Assembly: GCA_017620115.1 (NCBI GenBank)
Contig: JAFZRB010000337.1
Span: 1-9,001, forward strand
Length of the DNA stretch: 9,001 nucleotides
Reading direction: 5' to 3'
Source of the DNA: Clostridia bacterium
GTDB lineage: Bacteria; Bacillota; Clostridia; Christensenellales; Aristaeellaceae
Both the position numbers and the translations under genes were made by a program. Each line of letters starts with the position of its first letter. The first letter of the stretch is position 1. The notes beneath the pieces are model-generated. The model was given only the letters and a program-made list of their open reading frames with translations, made no database searches and was not told the origin of the DNA. Positions 5,699 to 9,001 of the stretch are shown in pieces.

Positions 5699-7780
5699 TC
5701 ACCTGACCCCGAACAGCATTTCGCCGTAGCTGGGGTAGGGCCAGTATTTGGAAGAAACCAAGAGCTCGGTCTGATCCACGACGGCGCGCAGCGCCTCCAT
5801 GGCCTGAACGACCACGTCGTGATAATAATGGCTTTCCGCCTCGCAGCCCCTGCAGGCCGGCACGGCTTCCACATCGGCGGCCAGCCCGGCGACGCGGCTG
5901 GTGATGAGCTCGCTCTTTTCGGAAAGCGTCTGCGCCAGCGCCTTTTCCGGCGAGGCGGCGATGCCCAGCTGCGCCTTTTTCAGCGCGGCGTCGGTGAGGA
6001 ACGACACATAGCCCATCACCGCAGGGAGTATGTCGCGGTTGACCATGTCGATCATGGTCAGCGCCTCGATGCGGATGGTCTTGTTGTAGTTCTCCTGCAT
6101 GATGGCCGTGCGGCTTTTCAGCTCGTTTTCCGTGAACACGCCGTGATGACGGAACAGCGCCACGTTCTTCGGATCGGTGAAGTGAGGCAGAGCGTCGGCG
6201 GTGCAGGTATAGTTGAGCAGCCCGCGCCGGCCCGCTTCCTCGATCCATTCGGGCGCGTAGCCGTTGCCGTTGAAGATGATGCGCTTGTGGTCGCGGATGG
6301 TGTGGCGGATGAGCCGGTTGAGCGACACGGTGAAGTCCTCGGCCTGTTCCAGCTCGTCGGCGAACTGCTCCAGCACGTCGGCCACGATGGTATTCAGGAT
6401 GATGTTCGGCCCGGACACCGAGAACGCGCTGCCCAGCGAACGGAATTCGAACTTGTTGCCGGTGAAGGCGAAGGGCGAGGTGCGGTTGCGGTCGGTGGTG
6501 TCGCGCGGAAATTTGGGCAGGATGTCCACGCCGATGTCCATCACGGTCTTCTGTTTTTTCTCGTAGTCCGATTTGCTGGCGAGCGCCTCGAGAATCTCCG
6601 TGAGCTCCTCACCCAGGAAGATGGAGATGATCGCGGGCGGCGCTTCGTTCGCGCCCAGTCGGTGGTCGTTGGCCGCGCTGGATACGGAGATGCGCAGAAG
6701 ATCCTGGTGCTCGTCGACGGCGCGGATGACGGCGCACAGGAACAGCAGGAACTGCGCGTTATCCTTCGGGTTATCGCCCGGATTCAGCAGGTTGTAGCCT
6801 TCGCTGGTGGCCAGCGACCAGTTGTTGTGCTTGCCGCTGCCGTTCACGCCGGCGAACGGCTTCTCGTGCAGCAGGCACACCAGGCCGTGGCGCGCAGCCA
6901 CCTTGCGCATAAACTCCATGGTGAGCTGGTTGTGATCGGTGGCGACGTTGGTGCTGGCGTAGATGGGCGCGAGCTCGTGCTGCGAAGGCGCGGTCTCGTT
7001 GTGCTCGGTCTTGGCCAGTATGCCCAGCTTCCACAGCTCCCGGTCGAGATCGGCCATGAACTCCGCCACGCGCGGCTTCAGCGTGCCGAAATAGTGGTCG
7101 TCCATCTCCTGCCCCTTCGAGGGGCGCGCGCCCAGCAGCGTGCGGCCGGTATAGATGAGGTCGGGGCGGCGGTCGAAGTCCTTTTTGTCGATGAGGAAGT
7201 ATTCCTGCTCAGGACCGACTGTGGTCTCTACGTTCACGTCGCGGCCGAACAGCTTCAAAATGCGCCGCGCCTGCCGGCTGATGACCTCCATCGAGCGCAG
7301 CAGGGGCGTCTTCTTGTCGAGCGCTTCGCCGGTGTAGGAACAGAACGCGGTCGGTATGCACAGCGTATTGTCCTTAATGAAGGCGTAGGAGGTCGGATCC
7401 CACGCGGTGTAGCCCCGTGCCTCGAAGGTCGCGCGCAGTCCGCCGGAGGGAAAGGAAGACGCGTCTGGCTCGCCCTGGATCAACTCCTTGCCGGAAAACT
7501 CCATGATGACGTGGTCGTGGTCGGGCGAGATGAACGCCTCGTGCTTTTCGGCGGTCACGCCGTTCATGGGCTGGAACCAGTGGGTGTAATGCGTCGCGCC
7601 TTTTTCGATGGCCCAGTCCTTCATGGCGTTGGCGATCACGCCGGCGATTTCGAGCGTGAGATCCTTCCCGGCGGCCAGGGTCTTTTTCATTTCTTTATAG
7701 GTAGCGTGGGGAAGGCGCTGTTTCATGACGTCGTCGTTGAATACCATCGACCCAAACAGGTCGGACATTTTCGCTTCCAT
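5699..7780 (-). CDS. glnN: glutamine synthetase type III (GSIII)
   Basis: It makes glutamine from glutamate, ammonia and ATP in the cytosol, the main step of ammonium assimilation. The product is 693 residues, in the GSIII range and far longer than type I (about 450). GSIII hallmarks are present: an LFGSMVFND-type N-terminus, the SSFPSGGLRATFEARGY block (108-124), metal-binding Glu191/Glu193 in GPEQEYF, NGSGKHNNWS, and a RNRTSPFAFTGNKFEFR segment near the nucleotide site. The ATG at 7780 is chosen because AGGAGG lies 9 nt upstream; an in-frame TTG at 7798 lies within and before that RBS and is rejected. It is transcribed alone from a strong promoter at 7872-7900 and ends at a strong terminator. 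I see no GlnR-type operator, so nitrogen control is unresolved. The aminotransferase fragment at the right edge makes glutamate-linked metabolism a local theme. Confidence 0.97.
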   Translation of the reverse strand: MEAKMSDLFGSMVFNDDVMKQRLPHATYKEMKKTLAAGKDLTLEIAGVIANAMKDWAIEKGATHYTHWFQPMNGVTAEKHEAFISPDHDHVIMEFSGKELIQGEPDASSFPSGGLRATFEARGYTAWDPTSYAFIKDNTLCIPTAFCSYTGEALDKKTPLLRSMEVISRQARRILKLFGRDVNVETTVGPEQEYFLIDKKDFDRRPDLIYTGRTLLGARPSKGQEMDDHYFGTLKPRVAEFMADLDRELWKLGILAKTEHNETAPSQHELAPIYASTNVATDHNQLTMEFMRKVAARHGLVCLLHEKPFAGVNGSGKHNNWSLATSEGYNLLNPGDNPKDNAQFLLFLCAVIRAVDEHQDLLRISVSSAANDHRLGANEAPPAIISIFLGEELTEILEALASKSDYEKKQKTVMDIGVDILPKFPRDTTDRNRTSPFAFTGNKFEFRSLGSAFSVSGPNIILNTIVADVLEQFADELEQAEDFTVSLNRLIRHTIRDHKRIIFNGNGYAPEWIEEAGRRGLLNYTCTADALPHFTDPKNVALFRHHGVFTENELKSRTAIMQENYNKTIRIEALTMIDMVNRDILPAVMGYVSFLTDAALKKAQLGIAASPEKALAQTLSEKSELITSRVAGLAADVEAVPACRGCEAESHYYHDVVVQAMEALRAVVDQTELLVSSKYWPYPSYGEMLFGVR

Positions 7781-7789
7781 CCGCTGCAA

Positions 7790-7795
7790 CCTCCT
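7790..7795 (-). promoter_or_regulatory. ribosome binding site of glnN, decides the start
   Basis: AGGAGG on the - strand lies 9 nt before the ATG at 7780-7778. It overlaps the codons that follow the alternative TTG at 7798, which rules that TTG out as the main start. Confidence 0.85.
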
Positions 7796-7824
7796 CAAAA
7801 CTCACATCATGCTCATGGTATGCC

Positions 7825-7853
7825 GCGCCTGGCGAAGGGGTACGCGCAGGCGC
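7825..7853 (-). repeat. stem-loop in the glnN 5' leader
   Basis: GCGCCTG and CAGGCGC form a perfect 7-bp stem around a 15-nt loop, in which a further GCG/CGC pairing is possible. It lies early in the roughly 85-nt leader predicted from the promoter. No U-run follows, so it is not a simple terminator. It does not match a riboswitch class I can recognise. Confidence 0.45.
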
Positions 7854-7871
7854 TTTTGCCGATTGGAGAGT

Positions 7872-7900
7872 ATAATAGCAGGGTATTGAATGGCTGTCAA
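7872..7900 (-). promoter_or_regulatory. sigma-A type promoter of glnN
   Basis: On the - strand a perfect TTGACA (7900-7895) is followed by 17 bp and TATTAT (7877-7872). Transcription should start near 7865, giving a leader of about 85 nt before the ATG. The match to the consensus (11 of 12) implies a strong promoter. Confidence 0.85.
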
Positions 7901-7906
7901 CATGTT
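7899..7906. promoter_or_regulatory. short palindrome between the divergent promoters
   Basis: AACATGTT is a perfect 8-bp palindrome that overlaps the glnN -35 box and lies 16 bp before the -35 of the SGNH gene. It could be a regulator site, but it is short and has only partial similarity to a Gram-positive LexA box (GAAC-N4-GTTC, one mismatch). Confidence 0.25.
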
Positions 7907-7922
7907 CAGAAAGGATTTTTGG

Positions 7923-7951
7923 TTGACTTTTTCGGAGCGCGCTCCTATAAT
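7923..7951 (+). promoter_or_regulatory. sigma-A type promoter of the SGNH hydrolase gene
   Basis: TTGACT (7923-7928) and TATAAT (7946-7951) are separated by exactly 17 bp, an 11 of 12 match to the consensus. Transcription should start near 7958, giving a leader of about 47 nt. It points away from the glnN promoter, with the two -35 boxes 22 bp apart. Confidence 0.87.
7934..7945. promoter_or_regulatory. candidate operator: palindrome in the promoter spacer
   Basis: GGAGCGCGCTCC is a perfect 12-bp palindrome that fills most of the 17-bp spacer and touches the -10 box. A dimeric repressor bound here would block RNA polymerase, or a MerR-type activator could act. That it is an operator is inferred from position and symmetry; a 12-bp palindrome alone could occur by chance in a window of this size. 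Confidence 0.5.
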
Positions 7952-7969
7952 GAACCTGAAACGACGGGC

Positions 7970-7984
7970 GGCGGAGCGTCCGCC
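7970..7984 (+). repeat. inverted repeat in the SGNH gene leader
   Basis: GGCGGA and TCCGCC flank GCG and could form a 6-bp hairpin in the mRNA leader or serve as a second protein-binding site. Its left half, CGGAGCG, repeats the left half of the palindrome at 7934-7945. It ends 6 nt before the RBS. Confidence 0.4.
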
Positions 7985-8004
7985 TGAACAGAGGAGAATC
8001 GCTT

Positions 8005-8643
8005 ATGAAACTCGAAGGCAAAAAGATCAATTTTCTGGGCGACAGCATCACCGAGGGTTACGGCTGCGCGGGCGAGGAGAACTTCTTTTTCAACGTACTG
8101 ATGCGCGAGGCGGGGCTTGCGGCCGCGCGCAACTACGGCATCGGCGGCACGCGCATCGCCCGCCAGAAGGGCGACGAACCCGCTTCGTCCCTCGCGTACT
8201 GCGACCGTTTTGACAGGATGGACGACGACGCGGATATCATAGTGGTATTCGGCGGCACGAACGACTACGGCCATGGAGACGCGCCTATCGGCCGCTTTGA
8301 AGACCGCGCCGGCGACACTTATTACGGCGCCTGCCACATGCTCATGAACGGCCTCATTGAGAAATATCCCGCGGCGACGATCGTGTTCATGACGCCCATC
8401 CACCGCTCGAACGAGGACAATCCAAGCTCCGGCAACGGTCGGCCCCTGAGCCTGTACGCGGCCATCATCCGCGAGGTGGCGGCGTACTACGCACTGCCCG
8501 TGCTCGATCTGTATTCGATGAGCGGCATTCAGCCCAACAATCCTGTCATGCGCGCGCGTTACTGCCCGGACGGTCTGCATCCCAACGCCGCCGGTCACGC
8601 GCTCATCGCCTCGCGCCTGAAGGGATTTCTGGAAACGCTGTGA
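8005..8643 (+). CDS. SGNH/GDSL-type hydrolase (esterase or deacetylase-like)
   Basis: SGNH hydrolases cleave ester bonds, often acetyl or acyl groups on carbohydrates or lipids. The 212-residue product is a complete single-domain member. All four consensus blocks are visible: GDSIT with catalytic Ser14, NYGIGG with oxyanion Gly48, GGTND with Asn86, and DGLHPNAAGH with Asp189 and His192. There is no signal peptide, so it should act in the cytosol. GAGGAG lies 8 nt before the ATG. The gene is alone on its transcript, between a strong promoter with a palindromic spacer and a strong hairpin, which suggests regulated single-gene expression. A role in deacetylating imported oligosaccharides would fit the glycosidase genes upstream, but they lie beyond the oppositely oriented glnN gene, so the link is weak. 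The substrate is unknown. Confidence 0.9.
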   Translation: MKLEGKKINFLGDSITEGYGCAGEENFFFNVLMREAGLAAARNYGIGGTRIARQKGDEPASSLAYCDRFDRMDDDADIIVVFGGTNDYGHGDAPIGRFEDRAGDTYYGACHMLMNGLIEKYPAATIVFMTPIHRSNEDNPSSGNGRPLSLYAAIIREVAAYYALPVLDLYSMSGIQPNNPVMRARYCPDGLHPNAAGHALIASRLKGFLETL

Positions 8644-8649
8644 TATGAA

Positions 8650-8676
8650 CGGGGCTCCCCGAACAAGGGAGCCCCG
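8650..8676. terminator. GC-rich hairpin between convergent genes
   Basis: A perfect 10-bp stem (8650-8659 with 8667-8676) closes a 7-nt loop. It lies 6 nt after the SGNH stop and 19 nt after the aminotransferase stop on the other strand. Its position suggests a shared bidirectional terminator, but neither side has a clear U-run, so termination may be weaker than usual or need another factor. Confidence 0.6.
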
Positions 8677-8695
8677 CTGCGTTGATGAAAGGTGT

Positions 8696-9001
8696 TTACT
8701 TGATCTCCACGCGCCAGCCGAGCGGGTCGTCGAGGCGGCCGAGCTGAATGCCGGTGATGGTGTCGTACAGCTTCTGAGTGACGGGGCCGATGCCGCCGCC
8801 GTTGATGGTCATGACCTCGTCGCCGTAGCGCAGCTTGCCCACGGGAGAGACGACGGCTGCCGTGCCGGTGCCGAAGACCTCCTCAAGCGTGCCGTTGTGC
8901 TGGGCAGCGAGCAGCTCGTCTACGGAGATGCGTTTCTCCTCGACCGGCAGACCCCAGTGGCGGCAGAGCTGCAGCACGGAATCGCGGGTGACGCCGGGCA
9001 G
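8696..9001 (-). CDS. ilvE: branched-chain amino acid aminotransferase, C-terminal part
   Basis: This PLP-dependent class IV aminotransferase exchanges the amino group between leucine, isoleucine or valine and 2-oxoglutarate, the last step of branched-chain amino acid synthesis or the first of their breakdown. Only the last 101 residues are in the window; the frame is open to the right edge and the gene continues beyond it. The fragment begins LPGVTRDSVLQL, the conserved segment of branched-chain aminotransferases, and includes EEVFGTGTAAVVSPVG, their hallmark PLP phosphate-binding block, then a normal C-terminus (LGWRVEIK). An in-frame GTG at 8977 is internal, because the family match continues upstream of it. 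It is convergent with the SGNH gene across the hairpin at 8650-8676. D-amino acid and aminodeoxychorismate class IV enzymes lack the FGTGTAA block in this form. Confidence 0.94.
   Translation of the reverse strand: MPGVTRDSVLQLCRHWGLPVEEKRISVDELLAAQHNGTLEEVFGTGTAAVVSPVGKLRYGDEVMTINGGGIGPVTQKLYDTITGIQLGRLDDPLGWRVEIK

Noticed and set aside
7781..7798. Upstream TTG start for glnN adding six residues
   Set aside because: The TTG overlaps the AGGAGG that serves the ATG at 7780, and the added residues are just translated RBS sequence.
7871..7876. TATAAT on the + strand as a second promoter for the SGNH gene
   Set aside because: There is no -35 match at 16-18 bp upstream; the sequence is the reverse face of the glnN -10 region.
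7899..7906. LexA (SOS) box
   Set aside because: The match to GAAC-N4-GTTC has a mismatch in the core and neither neighbouring gene is a typical SOS gene.
5819..7987. Open frame of 722 codons on the + strand, antisense to glnN and longer than it
   Set aside because: It is opposite a clearly recognised GSIII gene, has low-complexity V/A/H/R-rich composition, no RBS, and crosses the mapped divergent promoters.

Overview
The window is GC-rich bacterial DNA with tightly packed genes, strong AGGAGG-type ribosome binding sites and sigma-A style promoters. A type III glutamine synthetase, an FBP-responsive type L-lactate dehydrogenase, and cytosolic GH127 and GH130 enzymes without signal peptides together suggest a fermentative, GC-rich Gram-positive anaerobe of the Clostridia, probably from a gut or other plant-glycan habitat. 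This placement is inferred from gene content only; no marker gene fixes the taxon.

Region 1 (about 60-5632, + strand) holds five genes in one direction: L-lactate dehydrogenase, a flavin-reductase-like flavoprotein, a GH127 beta-L-arabinofuranosidase-type glycosidase, a GH130 mannoside phosphorylase/hydrolase-type enzyme, and a HAD-family phosphatase. Gaps are 57, 45, 55 and 4 nt, each later gene has its own RBS, and I see no convincing internal promoter, so they could be one transcript. The last three genes look like a carbohydrate cassette: GH127 trims arabinofuranosyl-type residues, GH130 (which keeps candidate phosphate-binding residues) could release a sugar 1-phosphate, and the HAD enzyme could dephosphorylate a product. 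No transporter or regulator for the glycan lies in the window.

Region 2 (5633-8004, - strand) holds a type III glutamine synthetase that ends at a strong intrinsic terminator lying between the convergent HAD and glutamine synthetase genes. Its promoter (perfect TTGACA, 17 bp, TATTAT) is divergent from that of the next gene.

Region 3 (8005-8643, + strand) is a single SGNH/GDSL hydrolase gene. It is driven by a near-perfect promoter (TTGACT, 17 bp, TATAAT) whose spacer is largely a perfect 12-bp palindrome, a candidate operator. The gene ends at a strong GC hairpin shared with the convergent C-terminal part of a branched-chain amino acid aminotransferase (- strand), which runs off the right edge.

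No tRNA, rRNA, CRISPR array, insertion sequence or phage gene was recognised. No gene-free stretch exceeds 300 bases; the longest is the roughly 220-bp divergent promoter region at 7781-8004. The least explained parts are the GH127-GH130-HAD cassette and the divergent promoter region.
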